Shown: piece by piece, positions 9,530-18,858 of the stretch | How the letters are laid out: every line of letters starts with the position of its first letter | Numbering within the stretch: the first letter of the stretch is position 1 | Source: GCA-002733465 sp039969155 | GTDB taxonomy: Bacteria; Pseudomonadota; Gammaproteobacteria; Enterobacterales; Kangiellaceae | Assembly: GCA_039969155.1 (NCBI GenBank) | Contig: JBDVOJ010000010.1 | Span: 25,621-89,620, forward strand | Reading direction: 5' to 3' | DNA: 64,000 nt | The notes under the pieces: model-generated | What the model saw: the letters and a program-made list of their open reading frames with translations, nothing else | What the model was told of the DNA's origin: nothing | The model's database searches: none | Made by a program: the position numbers and the translations under genes

Positions 9530-12091
9530 CTAATTAGAGCTCGCGTATGCGGACTTAACCCTGGAGATTTCCGATGTCAATTCCCAAAAATACTGGTGAT
9601 CATCATACTGGGAGAACATTCTCCCTGAACTCGCGCGGTCATCAGGATCTGATAATATAATTTTAGCCGATGAAAAATTGGCTAAAGACTGTTTAACTTT
9701 TGATGGCGTTTGACTATTAAGCCTATAATAATCGACGTAATCAAAACTAAGCTCAGCCGTTAAGGGATAATTATGCATGTCGTCTGGCATATGAAGTTCA
9801 TTGACTAAGAGTGCCGTTTCGAGTTGTAAGTCCTTTTTAATACCAAATGCCATTTCTATAATTTCGGCGATCTCATCATAAAAAGCTTTCCATCCCCCAG
9901 GAACTTTCCTGGAGTCTATAAAGTAGCGCATCACCCAAGTAACATGAGTAAACTTCTTACTGTTTTTTGCAAGCTGATTTGAGATTTCTTTTAGAAAAGT
10001 AATCGCTGGAATGCCCTTTTCCCATTGTAAGTATCGCATAACATACCTCAAAACAGCATAGCTTTCGGCAACCACGAAAATACTATAAATATGTTTCATT
10101 TTTGATAACTCGGCTTCTGAAAAGCTGAAACATGAAATTACATAATCATCTTTGTCGACTTTTATCTTATACTTTTCAATATAGTTTGGGTCAGCCATAG
10201 GACTATTAGGCAATAATTGAGTAGGGTAAGCTTTGGCAATAACATCTACGTCAATATACCTTTGTAAGTCCTTTTCAAACGATTCCAAAGTACTACCAGG
10301 TAGTCCAATCATTAAATCTGTCGATAAGGGCAAATTGGCCGCAGCAAAAATCTTGGTTAACTCATCATACTTTTTGGTCTTGATGTTTTTTCGGTTTATC
10401 ACTTCAAGAGTTTGCGAGTCGGTAGTTTGAATTGAAATAATTCCTTGGCTAATAATATTACCTGCACTAAATATTTTAATTATTTCTACGAGTCGTGATG
10501 TTGTATTTTTTGTATAGTTAACAACCACTTCCCTTGGGAAACCATATTTCTGTTTGGTATCAACAATCATCTGAGCGATTTCTATGTCTCGGTCAAAAAC
10601 ACCATAATTAGCATCCGCGATCCACAACACTTTTATGTTATGTCTTCCTATCCATTCAATTTCCTGACGCACTCGCTCGACGTCAAATTTTCGGATTTTT
10701 TGCATAGTTGCAGAACCCCAATCACAAAACGTACATCCAAATGGGCAACCGCGATTAGTTTCTACTATAGCCGCCTGAACATTTAGATCATATTTATCAA
10801 ATGCTTGTGACAAGTAAGGAGATGGAATGCTATCCATATTTTTCAATCGCGCTCTGTCGGAAGTCCTAATATAGTCATCGCGTTCAAAAATCATTCCTCT
10901 TGAACCAATGTCTTTAGAGAATGCCCTGCGAAAAGTTATACCAGCTACCTGTTTTAGCGCTTCGTCTTGGTATCCAATATTTCCATTCGCTTTGCGTTCA
11001 ATGCGCTCCATAACCGCCTGAATTGTCAGTTCTCCTTCTCCATGTACGGCTATGTCTACCGAAGAATTCTGTTTCATAAAGTTCTGGCAAGCTTGCTCGT
11101 AATTTGGTGTGCTCGGACCACCGTGGATAGTCAAATTTCGATCGTCTAATTGCTTTAATCCTTTTGAAAACCGAGTATTAAAATCTAAAGACCACATATA
11201 ATTTGAAAACAGCCAAACACCTGGACCAAACTTCTTGAGAAGCCCGTTAATCATTTCATTGGGATGCATATAAGTTATTGGGATTAACTGAAATTTTTCT
11301 AACAATGCACCATCACGATAGGAAGATATCGCAGCATGCAGCATTCCTAGGGCCAGGGGAATATGGTTTTGCGTATGTGGGGTAAAATATACGGGGATTT
11401 TCTCGCTTTCTTGAGGCAATGTGACCCAAGCCTTAGGTTGAATTTGATGACTATTTTGAGAATGCTCAACTGTTGGAGGTAAAGGTGCTTTTGAATCTAA
11501 TTTGGGAGCGATAACAACGCATCCAAAGTCAATTAACTCGAGAGCTGCTTGCAGAAGCCAAACAGCTATTGAGTGAGAGTTTTGCTTCAATGATATCGTT
11601 CGCGGTTTGATAAACCATTCAACCGCGCAGAGATGCTCGTCACTCATCAAGAGGTATTCTCTTGCTCTTGCTGACCAGGCGACGAACCCCATGTTTGTCG
11701 GAATAAGAGCAAAATTAGCAGCTAACTGGTAGGTATTGCAAGTGTTGCTGAGTTTCGTACTACTACCCGATAACTCAGACGATGTGATCACATTGATTGA
11801 ATTATTGCTTCTATCATCTGAAAAATCAAACAACCGAGATGCTGCCAATTGTTTAATTCGTTGCATGATAACCTGGCTGGGCATCGCATTACCTTGTAGC
11901 TCCATCTGAAGTTTTTTTACCGATAGCCATTCCTGTCCCTCCTCGTTTAAAGGACTACGAGAATTTAGGATCGGTAAATCGAACGGAGCTAGCTTTAAGG
12001 GCCTAAGGTCCATAGACAAGGCGACAATAAATAACTTTCCTTCATTAAATATTACCCTTAATCGATTAGATATAGTTGCTACTTCACGCAT
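9530..12091 (-). CDS. B12-binding radical SAM protein with unusual N-terminus
   Basis: An 853-residue enzyme. Residues 1-230 match nothing I recognise; parts (residues 50-90 and 140-195) look like small helix-rich or winged-helix units. Residues 235-365 resemble a cobalamin-binding domain (IPLALGMLHAAI, then IHGGPSTPN and VHGEGE). Residues 440-655 form the radical SAM core, with the cluster-binding cysteines C449, C453 and C456 in CPFGCTFC and later DLMIGLPGST. The C-terminal 200 residues are helical. Related proteins carry out methylations or rearrangements in specialised metabolism and peptide modification; substrate is unknown here. The ATG at 12091 has only a weak ribosome binding site, and an internal ATG at codon 27 is an alternative. 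The gene is divergent from the TPR-sulfotransferase, 216 bases away. Confidence 0.85.
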   Translation of the reverse strand: MREVATISNRLRVIFNEGKLFIVALSMDLRPLKLAPFDLPILNSRSPLNEEGQEWLSVKKLQMELQGNAMPSQVIMQRIKQLAASRLFDFSDDRSNNSINVITSSELSGSSTKLSNTCNTYQLAANFALIPTNMGFVAWSARAREYLLMSDEHLCAVEWFIKPRTISLKQNSHSIAVWLLQAALELIDFGCVVIAPKLDSKAPLPPTVEHSQNSHQIQPKAWVTLPQESEKIPVYFTPHTQNHIPLALGMLHAAISSYRDGALLEKFQLIPITYMHPNEMINGLLKKFGPGVWLFSNYMWSLDFNTRFSKGLKQLDDRNLTIHGGPSTPNYEQACQNFMKQNSSVDIAVHGEGELTIQAVMERIERKANGNIGYQDEALKQVAGITFRRAFSKDIGSRGMIFERDDYIRTSDRARLKNMDSIPSPYLSQAFDKYDLNVQAAIVETNRGCPFGCTFCDWGSATMQKIRKFDVERVRQEIEWIGRHNIKVLWIADANYGVFDRDIEIAQMIVDTKQKYGFPREVVVNYTKNTTSRLVEIIKIFSAGNIISQGIISIQTTDSQTLEVINRKNIKTKKYDELTKIFAAANLPLSTDLMIGLPGSTLESFEKDLQRYIDVDVIAKAYPTQLLPNSPMADPNYIEKYKIKVDKDDYVISCFSFSEAELSKMKHIYSIFVVAESYAVLRYVMRYLQWEKGIPAITFLKEISNQLAKNSKKFTHVTWVMRYFIDSRKVPGGWKAFYDEIAEIIEMAFGIKKDLQLETALLVNELHMPDDMHNYPLTAELSFDYVDYYRLNSQTPSKVKQSLANFSSAKIILSDPDDRASSGRMFSQYDDHQYFWELTSEISRVKSAYASSN

Positions 12092-12307
12092 TCAATGGGT
12101 CACCGTAGTTTATTTTTAATATGTCGTTATAGTTCTTAATACATCAAATTTTCTCACTTCCGCTGTAAAAAGTATAGATTCAATGACATAATTGTTAATT
12201 GTAAGAATGATTGAGCTACAAATGTTTTTTAATGAGTAAATCCCTTTTACGTTTTTGTTGTTTCAATAGGTTAAACAGGCTAAGAAGGTTGTAGAGTAAA
12301 GAGATCG

Positions 12308-14083
12308 ATGATTACCACAAAAGAAATAAACCAAAAAGTGCAGCTTGCTCAATCGCAGCACAAAACTAAGCAATTTGAAGAAGCCAATAGAACCTATATA
12401 GAGCTCCTCTCAGTGGTAACTCACCCCGACATTATGCACTTGTACGCAAACTTTTTACTGGACCTCAAGCAACCGAACAAAGCGATTTCTGTCCTAATTG
12501 ATGCAATTAGACTTAATCCTAGTTCCGCCCCGTACCATAATACTCTGGGAATGGCTTATAGAAATAATAATAATGACAACGAAGCTCTCAAGCACTTTAA
12601 TCGAGCGATAGCTATAGCGCCGAACTTCGCTCCGGCCTATCTAAACCTCGGCCAATTATTTCGCGTTAAGAAAAAATGGACAGAAGCACTGGCGCTTTTC
12701 AAAGAAGGACTTTCTCATGATTCTAAGAATCCTAACATCTATTTAGACATAGGGAATCTACTTAGAGATATTCAAAGCTGGGATGAATCGATAAGTTATT
12801 TTAATAAAGCCCTATCGTTGAACTCGAGTTTTACTAAAGCAAGATATAATCTAGCGCTTACTCTAAGAGATAAAGGTGACTATTCACAAGCTCTAGCTTT
12901 GATTAACCAACTTATAACGACCGATCCCGCCAATCCGAAAGCCGCGCTATTGAGAGGCGAGCTCCTAGAGCATTCAGGAGAATTGAAAACAGCAATGGAA
13001 GACTACAGAAACTGTTTAAAAATAGACAGAACCTTCACTGAAGCATATTGGAGTATAGCGAACATAAGCGAGGTTGACTTTTCTGATAAAGATAGAAAAG
13101 ACATGATTGAGCTAGTAGACCAACAACTTACTCCCCGAAAAAAAGTATTTCTTTATTTCTCATTAGCGAAAGCTTTTGAAGAAAAAAATGAATATCAAAA
13201 ATCATTTGCCTACCTTGAAAAAGGTAACATGATAAAAAATTCATCAATTGTATATGACAAGCGAAAACATACAAATGAATTACAGTTAATAAAAACCATT
13301 TTCTCTGAAAAATACATGAACTCATTAGTAGGACTTACTAACAGCCATATTAGGCCCATATTTATTTTAGGAGTACCTCGTTCTGGAACGAGTCTCATCG
13401 AACAAATCTTGACATCATACAGCGATATATCTGTTGGAGGAGAAATAACAACTATGGCAGAAATTGTGTTCGAAAGATTACCCAAAAAGAAACAAACTAA
13501 TTGGGTTGATAGCTTAAGAGGTTTAGACAAACAAATTTTAGAGGAGTTGGCCGCCATTTACATTGATAAGAATAATTCGGTGGTCGAGTCCGCCTATTGT
13601 TTTACGGACAAACTGCCGTTCAACTACACGATTATTGGCCTGATTTATGCCATGTTCCCCAACGCAAAATTCATACATGTCTATAAGAACCCTATAGACG
13701 GTTGTTTTAGTTGTTATAAACAATTATTTACGGCAGGCCAAGAGTTTAGTTATTGCTTAGATAATTTAGCCGATTATTATCTTAGTTATCAAAATATAAT
13801 GCAGCATTGGAATGCGATTATTCCTAGAGATGCGATTTATAATGTAAGCTACGAAAAACTGATTGAAAACCCAGAGAAGCAAATGCGAGCAATCTTGGGC
13901 TTTATCGATATACCGTTTGATAAAAAATGCTTAGATTTCCATAAACTAGGTAGAACGGTATCAACAGCTAGCTCAGGTCAGGTTCGACGACCGTTATTCA
14001 ACACCTCTGTACTGCGTTGGGAAAAATACCGGCCTTTCCTAAAAAAACTAACTACAAAGCTAACCGAAGAACAGTCTTTTTGA
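12308..14083 (+). CDS. TPR-repeat sulfotransferase
   Basis: A 591-residue two-part protein. Residues about 10-300 are tetratricopeptide repeats (for example the units starting near 76, 110, 144 and 178), a protein-binding scaffold. Residues 345-585 are a sulfotransferase domain with the PAPS 5'-phosphosulfate loop PRSGTS at 357-362 and a later YKNPIDGCFSCYKQLF segment fitting the 3'-phosphate site. Such fusions are common in marine proteobacteria and are presumed to sulfate proteins, peptides or glycans. No signal peptide is visible, so it is probably cytoplasmic. The start has an AAAGAG stretch 4 bases upstream. It ends nine bases before the convergent pspC gene. Its partner may be the product of the divergent radical SAM enzyme, but that is speculation. 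Confidence 0.88.
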   Translation: MITTKEINQKVQLAQSQHKTKQFEEANRTYIELLSVVTHPDIMHLYANFLLDLKQPNKAISVLIDAIRLNPSSAPYHNTLGMAYRNNNNDNEALKHFNRAIAIAPNFAPAYLNLGQLFRVKKKWTEALALFKEGLSHDSKNPNIYLDIGNLLRDIQSWDESISYFNKALSLNSSFTKARYNLALTLRDKGDYSQALALINQLITTDPANPKAALLRGELLEHSGELKTAMEDYRNCLKIDRTFTEAYWSIANISEVDFSDKDRKDMIELVDQQLTPRKKVFLYFSLAKAFEEKNEYQKSFAYLEKGNMIKNSSIVYDKRKHTNELQLIKTIFSEKYMNSLVGLTNSHIRPIFILGVPRSGTSLIEQILTSYSDISVGGEITTMAEIVFERLPKKKQTNWVDSLRGLDKQILEELAAIYIDKNNSVVESAYCFTDKLPFNYTIIGLIYAMFPNAKFIHVYKNPIDGCFSCYKQLFTAGQEFSYCLDNLADYYLSYQNIMQHWNAIIPRDAIYNVSYEKLIENPEKQMRAILGFIDIPFDKKCLDFHKLGRTVSTASSGQVRRPLFNTSVLRWEKYRPFLKKLTTKLTEEQSF

Positions 14084-14092
14084 GGCTAGGTA

Positions 14093-14581
14093 TTACTGCA
14101 TTTGAGCAAATTCCTTTTCAAGTTGATATTTCTTTGAAGTAACAAAGGTTTCCATTTTCTGAAGCTTGCCCTCAATTTTGGCAAATGACTCTTCCACTTC
14201 AACCAGCGTTACCGCAGGAGCTTCGCCCTTTTTCCACACTTCTTTAACGCTAGGTTTATATTGTCGTTTTTCAGAAGATTCAGTACCGCTGCGCTTTCTT
14301 TCATTACCAAAACAGCCCCTTTTACTCTTTGAACCAGGTTTTGGGTCTAAGATAAAGCATGCCACAAAGTAGGCTACAACGGCGGTTCCACCCGAAAACA
14401 AAAAGAAAGAGAAAGCAATAACTCGAACTACCCAGGTCTCAAAATCGAAATATTCAGCCAAACCAGCACAAACACCGCATAACTTAGCTTGATCCGGATT
14501 CTTGTATAATCGTCGCCCCTTTCGCACATATCGGGGCTCATGCCGATATTCGTCATCATTAGAATGGGGTTGATTACTCAT
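14093..14581 (-). CDS. pspC: Phage shock protein C
   Basis: A 162-residue inner-membrane protein. The PspC domain spans residues 20-80 (LCGVCAGLAEYFDFETWVVR followed by a hydrophobic helix pair ending CFILDP). In the Psp system PspC, with PspB, senses inner-membrane stress and draws PspA away from PspF. The C-terminal half is charged and ends in a predicted coiled coil (VEESFAKIEGKLQKME), longer than in E. coli PspC (119 residues). Its ATG overlaps the pspB stop by eight bases, so it is translationally coupled. Confidence 0.92.
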   Translation of the reverse strand: MSNQPHSNDDEYRHEPRYVRKGRRLYKNPDQAKLCGVCAGLAEYFDFETWVVRVIAFSFFLFSGGTAVVAYFVACFILDPKPGSKSKRGCFGNERKRSGTESSEKRQYKPSVKEVWKKGEAPAVTLVEVEESFAKIEGKLQKMETFVTSKKYQLEKEFAQMQ

Positions 14582-14789
14582 GCTTCATTCTCCAATCCGG
14601 TGTTTCTTTATCCAATATTGATTCTAAAGTTTCAATCCGCTGCATCATAGAATCTGCTATTTCGGTTAGCTCTTTTAGTCGCCCTTGATCCGCTTCAGAA
14701 ATACCCGCTTGCTTGGTACCTTTCGAGCGATAATGCATAACAATCCATATAGGAGCAACTACTACCATAAATACGATTACCGCTTCCAT
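14574..14789 (-). CDS. pspB: Phage shock protein B
   Basis: A 71-residue protein with one N-terminal membrane helix (MEAVIVFMVVVAPIWIVMHY) and a short cytoplasmic coiled-coil tail, the standard PspB layout and length. It acts with PspC as the membrane sensor of the Psp response. The ATG overlaps the pspA stop by one base (TAATG), and the end overlaps pspC. Confidence 0.92.
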   Translation of the reverse strand: MEAVIVFMVVVAPIWIVMHYRSKGTKQAGISEADQGRLKELTEIADSMMQRIETLESILDKETPDWRMKHE

Positions 14790-15487
14790 TATTTATCTCC
14801 CGTTTTGTTAGATTTAGTTGAGTTACTATTGGATTTTACTCGTTTCTTTAGCTCTGCGAGCTGCTGATCGATAGCATCTTCATTTTCTAAATCATTAATT
14901 TCATCGGCTAACGAACGGTTACCGGTAATATCAAAAGACTCTACTTCTGATTCCAAGTCCTCTAGTTTTCGCTCAAATCTTTCAAATTTGTCAACCGCTC
15001 TATCGCCAGAATTCTCATATAATGAACGCTTTACTTTTAACCTTGAAGAAGTGGTATTGTGCCTCATCAAGAGCGCTTTCTGTCTGGCTCTAGCATCATT
15101 CAGTTTATCTTGTAGCTGTCCAACTTCGGTGGTTAATCTGTTTAGCTCCGCTTCAACTTTATCCAATTCTAATTGAAGATCACTTTTCGCTACATCTGCT
15201 TTGTTTCGCTCTTGAAGAGCCGCCTTAGCAAGATCCTCTCTACCTTTAGAGATTGCAAGTTCGGCCTTCTTTTCCCATTCTTGCACATCGTTATCGAGCA
15301 ATTGGATTCTGCGGCTAATCTCTTTCTTATCAGCAATAGTTCGAGCTGAGGCAGTTCTTACTTCAACTAATGTATCTTCCATTTCTTGAACAATCAGACG
15401 GATCAACTTTTCTGGATCTTCTGCCTTGTCCAAAAGCGCATTGATATTTGAGTTAACAATATCGGCGAACCTTGTAAATATACCCAT
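14789..15487 (-). CDS. pspA: Phage shock protein A
   Basis: A 232-residue member of the PspA/IM30/ESCRT-III family, almost entirely alpha-helical coiled coil. The N-terminus MGIFTRFADIVNSNINALLDKAEDPEKLI is characteristic: an amphipathic membrane-binding helix followed by the conserved DAEDPEK-like motif. It oligomerises on damaged inner membrane to limit proton leak and, when free, binds and inhibits PspF. Length is close to E. coli PspA (222). GGAGG lies 9 bases before the ATG. It is the second gene of the psp operon here, 51 bases behind a small unrecognised gene. Confidence 0.96.
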   Translation of the reverse strand: MGIFTRFADIVNSNINALLDKAEDPEKLIRLIVQEMEDTLVEVRTASARTIADKKEISRRIQLLDNDVQEWEKKAELAISKGREDLAKAALQERNKADVAKSDLQLELDKVEAELNRLTTEVGQLQDKLNDARARQKALLMRHNTTSSRLKVKRSLYENSGDRAVDKFERFERKLEDLESEVESFDITGNRSLADEINDLENEDAIDQQLAELKKRVKSNSNSTKSNKTGDK

Positions 15488-15538
15488 TTGAATCTACCTC
15501 CGTAAAATGTGTAATCTGAATTCGTTAATCTAGTTAGT

Positions 15539-15844
15539 TTAAAAAAGAATATTAGTTAAAGTAATTTGGCTAACTGCTGGCGGCACTTGAGATAAAGTCT
15601 CCACTTTCTCAGAAAAGTTATTGCCAATGTTAGAAATTTCGTAGCCTTGTTTTTCATGGTTGTTTTGACCGTTCAACGCGGCATTACTCTCTGCTATTTG
15701 TGCTAGCATTATCCCAATAAGTCCAATGATCCCAATTGACATTTCAACAATTAACTTCATTGTACGACGACTCTTCGCTGTGCTAACAGATTTTGATTTA
15801 ATGTTAGCATCATGACTAAATCCTTGTGATGATTGTGTAAGCAT
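15539..15844 (-). CDS. Small predicted membrane protein leading the psp operon
   Basis: I do not recognise this gene. It encodes about 101 residues with one predicted membrane helix (LIVEMSIGIIGLIGIMLAQIAES, roughly residues 20-42) after a basic segment (KSRRTMK), so the N-terminus should be cytoplasmic and the Gln/Asn-rich remainder periplasmic. It lies between the -24/-12 promoter and pspA on the same strand, so it should be the first gene of the PspF-activated transcript. The ATG at 15844 has GAGG 10 bases upstream; an ATG at 15877 would add 11 residues but has a poorer site. It could instead be a non-coding leader; the frame is open for 112 codons. Confidence 0.55.
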   Translation of the reverse strand: MLTQSSQGFSHDANIKSKSVSTAKSRRTMKLIVEMSIGIIGLIGIMLAQIAESNAALNGQNNHEKQGYEISNIGNNFSEKVETLSQVPPAVSQITLTNILF

Positions 15845-15919
15845 TTGTTCGTTGCCTCGTAAATTATTGCAAACCATGTAGGCAAATTAACTAACCCATT
15901 TACCTGATAAACTAGATAA

Positions 15920-15935
15920 TGCACAAAGCTTGCCA
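15920..15935 (-). promoter_or_regulatory. Sigma54 (-24/-12) promoter of the psp operon
   Basis: The minus strand reads TGGCAAGCTTTGTGCA: GG and GC with exactly ten bases between, against the consensus TGGCACG-N4-TTGCA. It faces away from pspF and toward the small gene and pspABC, with the predicted start near 15909. PspF is a sigma54 activator, which makes this placement expected. Upstream activator sites should lie in the AT-rich 15940-16040. Confidence 0.8.
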
Positions 15936-16057
15936 GTTTTTACCAGTCTTTATCTTGTTGTTTTGTATAGGTTTTATTTTTTGTTACTCAATCAGCCTTC
16001 CTTAGTTATAGTAATTCCACTAAACTTTAGCCAAATTAACCACGTAGACAGAGAGAG

Positions 16058-17110
16058 TTGGATTTGAAGGCACCACAAGATAATTTGATTGGTGAGTCTA
16101 GTTGTTTTCTAGAAGTCCAAGAACAAGTCTCACAGCTTGCAGCCATCGATAAGCCTGTACTCGTTATCGGCGAAAGAGGAACAGGTAAAGAACTGATTGC
16201 TGCGAGGCTCCATTACCTCTCCAGCCGGTGGGACCAACCGTTCGTAAAACTGAATTGCTCAGCCATTAATGAGAACCTCCTAGAGACTGAGCTATTTGGT
16301 CATGAAAGTGGAGCTTTTACTGGCGCTAATAAAAAACACATGGGCCGATTTGAACTAGCCAACAACGGTACTCTTTTTCTCGACGAACTAGGCAATAGCT
16401 CGCAAAATGTGCAAGAAAAACTTTTAAGGGTTATAGAATATGGTGAATTCGAGCGCGTCGGGGGAAATAAAACGCTTAAAGTCGATGTTAGAGTGGTCGC
16501 TGCAACCAATGAAGATCTTCCCAAATTGGCCGAAAAAGGCGAGTTTCGCGCAGATTTACTGGATAGGTTAGCATTCGATGTGATTACTATTCCTCCGTTA
16601 AGACACCGAGCAGATGACATCTTAATTTTAGCCAGACACTTTGCTCTCGAAATGACGCTTGAGCTAAAACGCCCATTCTTTGCGGGATTTAGCACCATGG
16701 CCGAACAGCAGCTAATGGCTTATTCTTGGCCTGGAAACGTTAGAGAGTTAAAAAATGTTGTCGAGCGTAATATCTACAAAACCCATGAAGACGATGAAGT
16801 TGAAAGCATTCAATTTGACCCATTCGCTTCGCCCTATCGGTTTGGTTCAAGTGAACAAGAGTCGCCATCAGCCGAAGTACCAGACAATTCGCCGCCAACA
16901 CCACTCAAAGAAGAAGTATCAAGTTCACTTAGAAGCTTTAATTTTCCAATGGATTTAAAAAATACGATGTCGGAATTAGAGATCGAAATACTAAAATCCG
17001 CACTAGAAAAATCTCAATATAATCAGAAAAAGTGTGCAGAATTAATTGGGTTGACATATCATCAACTTAGAGGATATCTCAAAAAATACCATTTGCTCGA
17101 ACATAAATAG
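16058..17110 (+). CDS. pspF: Psp operon transcriptional activator PspF
   Basis: A 350-residue sigma54-dependent activator of the AAA+ enhancer-binding type lacking a receiver domain, as in E. coli PspF. Motifs: Walker A GERGTGKE (38-45), sigma54-contacting GAFTGA (85-90), Walker B GTLFLDE (104-110), WPGNVRELKN, and a C-terminal Fis-type helix-turn-helix (about 322-345, CAELIGLTYHQLRGYL). PspA binds and holds it inactive until membrane stress. The start is TTG (16058) or a TTG two codons later; a GAGAGAG stretch just upstream fits the second slightly better. It is divergent from the operon it controls and lies just ahead of sapA. Confidence 0.95.
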   Translation: MDLKAPQDNLIGESSCFLEVQEQVSQLAAIDKPVLVIGERGTGKELIAARLHYLSSRWDQPFVKLNCSAINENLLETELFGHESGAFTGANKKHMGRFELANNGTLFLDELGNSSQNVQEKLLRVIEYGEFERVGGNKTLKVDVRVVAATNEDLPKLAEKGEFRADLLDRLAFDVITIPPLRHRADDILILARHFALEMTLELKRPFFAGFSTMAEQQLMAYSWPGNVRELKNVVERNIYKTHEDDEVESIQFDPFASPYRFGSSEQESPSAEVPDNSPPTPLKEEVSSSLRSFNFPMDLKNTMSELEIEILKSALEKSQYNQKKCAELIGLTYHQLRGYLKKYHLLEHK

Positions 17111-17128
17111 AATTTTAAGGTTAAAACG

Positions 17129-18856
17129 TTGGCCAAACCGCAAAAAAGTACTGAGCAAGTCAACACGCTAAACCACTTTGTAAAAGGTGCACTAAGTAAC
17201 CATCAGTTCTTCTATATCCTAACTACCTTTTTATCCTTACAGCTTTCTGGGTGCTCAAAGACCGATAATAGCACCATCAGAGACAACGTTTTAGTTTATT
17301 GCTCAGAAGCTAGTCCACAAAGTTTCAACCCCCAATTGGTTACATCGGGCCCAACTTTCGACGCCTCTTCAAGACAAATTTATAATCGATTGATTGAATT
17401 TGAAATAGGCAAAAACAACCTAGAACCGAGTCTTGCTACTCGTTGGGAGGTCTCTGACGACGGTAAAAGTTATACTTTTCACCTAAGAAAAGGAGTCACT
17501 TTTCATAGCACCCAAGGATTCGAACCAAGCAGAGCCTTTAATGCTGACGATGTGTTGTTTTCTTTCCAACGCCAATGGAAATCCAACCACCCTTATCATC
17601 GAGTTTCGCCACTGAGTTTTCGGTATTTCGAATCCATGGGGCTAGACAGGCATATTAAGAACATAATCAAAGTAGATGATTACACGGTTAAATTCGAATT
17701 AAACTCTCCTCAGGCCCCTTTCCTAGCAACTCTTGCGATGGATTTTGCATCAATTTTGTCTGAAGAGTATGCTCAAAATTTGACTGAGCTCGGGAAACCT
17801 GAACAAATCGATAACATGCCTGTTGGCACGGGCCCTTTTCAATTGGTTCGTTATCAACCGGATGCATTCATTCGATACAAACCTCACCCAAGCTATTGGA
17901 AGGGAAAAGAACAGCTAGAGGGGTTAGTTTTTGCGATTACTCCCGATCCGTCGTTGCGTTTTGCAAGATTAATCGCCGGAGAGTGCGACATTATGGCCAA
18001 GCCATTACCTATTCAAATAGAAGCCGCGTATAACTATCCGCAATTAGCGAAGTACAGTGAGCCGGGTTCTAATGTTTCATATCTCGCCATGAATACTCGA
18101 AAAAAACCATTCGATAACTTAAATGTGCGACTTGCGATTAATCATGCTATCGATAAGAAAGCCATTTTAAAAATAGTGTATGACAACAATGCTGAGGAGG
18201 CGGTCAATCCTATTCCCCCGAATGTTTGGTCTTATGACGATTCAGCCAAACCACTTTCCCATTCATATTCAAAAGCTAAACAGCTACTGATTGAAGCAGG
18301 TTACCCTGATGGTTTTAGCATGGAATTATGGGCAATGCCGGTGCAGCGTACCTACAACCCTAATGCTATAAAAATGGCAGAGCTAATCCAACAAGACTTG
18401 GAAAAAATAGGTGTCAAAGCAAGAATTGTTAGTTACGAGTTTGGAACTTTTTTGGAAAAAGTTAAAGATGGTGAGCATCATGCAGCACTTCTTGGTTGGG
18501 TGGGAGATAACGGAGATCCTGATAATTACATGTCATCACTCTTGAGTTGTTCAGCCTCAAGATCGGGTAATAACGGGGCCTACTGGTGCGATGCGCAATT
18601 CGATTCTTATATTCAAAAAGCCAGTACCTTGTCAGATATAAAAGAGCGTTCAAAACTTTATGTGAAAGCTCAACGAAGATTCAATGAGCAATACCCTTGG
18701 GTTGCCATCGCTCATGCAAAGCAATTTGTATTAGCGAATAAAAGAGTCAAGAATCTAAAGCTCACCGCAACTGACGGAATGTATTTCAGCGGAGTCTATT
18801 TGCAAAAGCAACCTGCCCAAATAGAATTGCTTGGTTCCTCAAGCGAGGATCCATAA
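17129..18856 (+). CDS. sapA: Peptide/oligopeptide ABC transporter substrate-binding protein SapA
   Basis: A 575-residue family 5 extracellular solute-binding protein, the periplasmic component of the Sap transporter linked to antimicrobial-peptide resistance, putrescine and potassium handling. The SBP domain runs from about residue 52 to the end (YCSEASPQSFNPQL, later VGTGPFQLVRY). Unlike the soluble E. coli protein it has a lipobox, LSGC with Cys42, after a hydrophobic stretch and a long polar leader, so it is probably a lipoprotein. The TTG start has TAAGG 8 bases upstream. It follows pspF by 18 bases and begins the five-gene sapABCDF unit. Confidence 0.9.
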   Translation: MAKPQKSTEQVNTLNHFVKGALSNHQFFYILTTFLSLQLSGCSKTDNSTIRDNVLVYCSEASPQSFNPQLVTSGPTFDASSRQIYNRLIEFEIGKNNLEPSLATRWEVSDDGKSYTFHLRKGVTFHSTQGFEPSRAFNADDVLFSFQRQWKSNHPYHRVSPLSFRYFESMGLDRHIKNIIKVDDYTVKFELNSPQAPFLATLAMDFASILSEEYAQNLTELGKPEQIDNMPVGTGPFQLVRYQPDAFIRYKPHPSYWKGKEQLEGLVFAITPDPSLRFARLIAGECDIMAKPLPIQIEAAYNYPQLAKYSEPGSNVSYLAMNTRKKPFDNLNVRLAINHAIDKKAILKIVYDNNAEEAVNPIPPNVWSYDDSAKPLSHSYSKAKQLLIEAGYPDGFSMELWAMPVQRTYNPNAIKMAELIQQDLEKIGVKARIVSYEFGTFLEKVKDGEHHAALLGWVGDNGDPDNYMSSLLSCSASRSGNNGAYWCDAQFDSYIQKASTLSDIKERSKLYVKAQRRFNEQYPWVAIAHAKQFVLANKRVKNLKLTATDGMYFSGVYLQKQPAQIELLGSSSEDP

Positions 18857-18858
18857 CC

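Noticed and set aside
151..14083. Reading the accessory block as one biosynthetic gene cluster
   Set aside because: The genes lie on both strands with gaps of 180-460 bases and separate promoters, and no core synthesis enzyme or precursor is present. Only pairwise links were kept as findings.
15878..16057. IHF site between pspF and the psp promoter
   Set aside because: AT-rich tracts are present, but no match to the IHF consensus was good enough to call.
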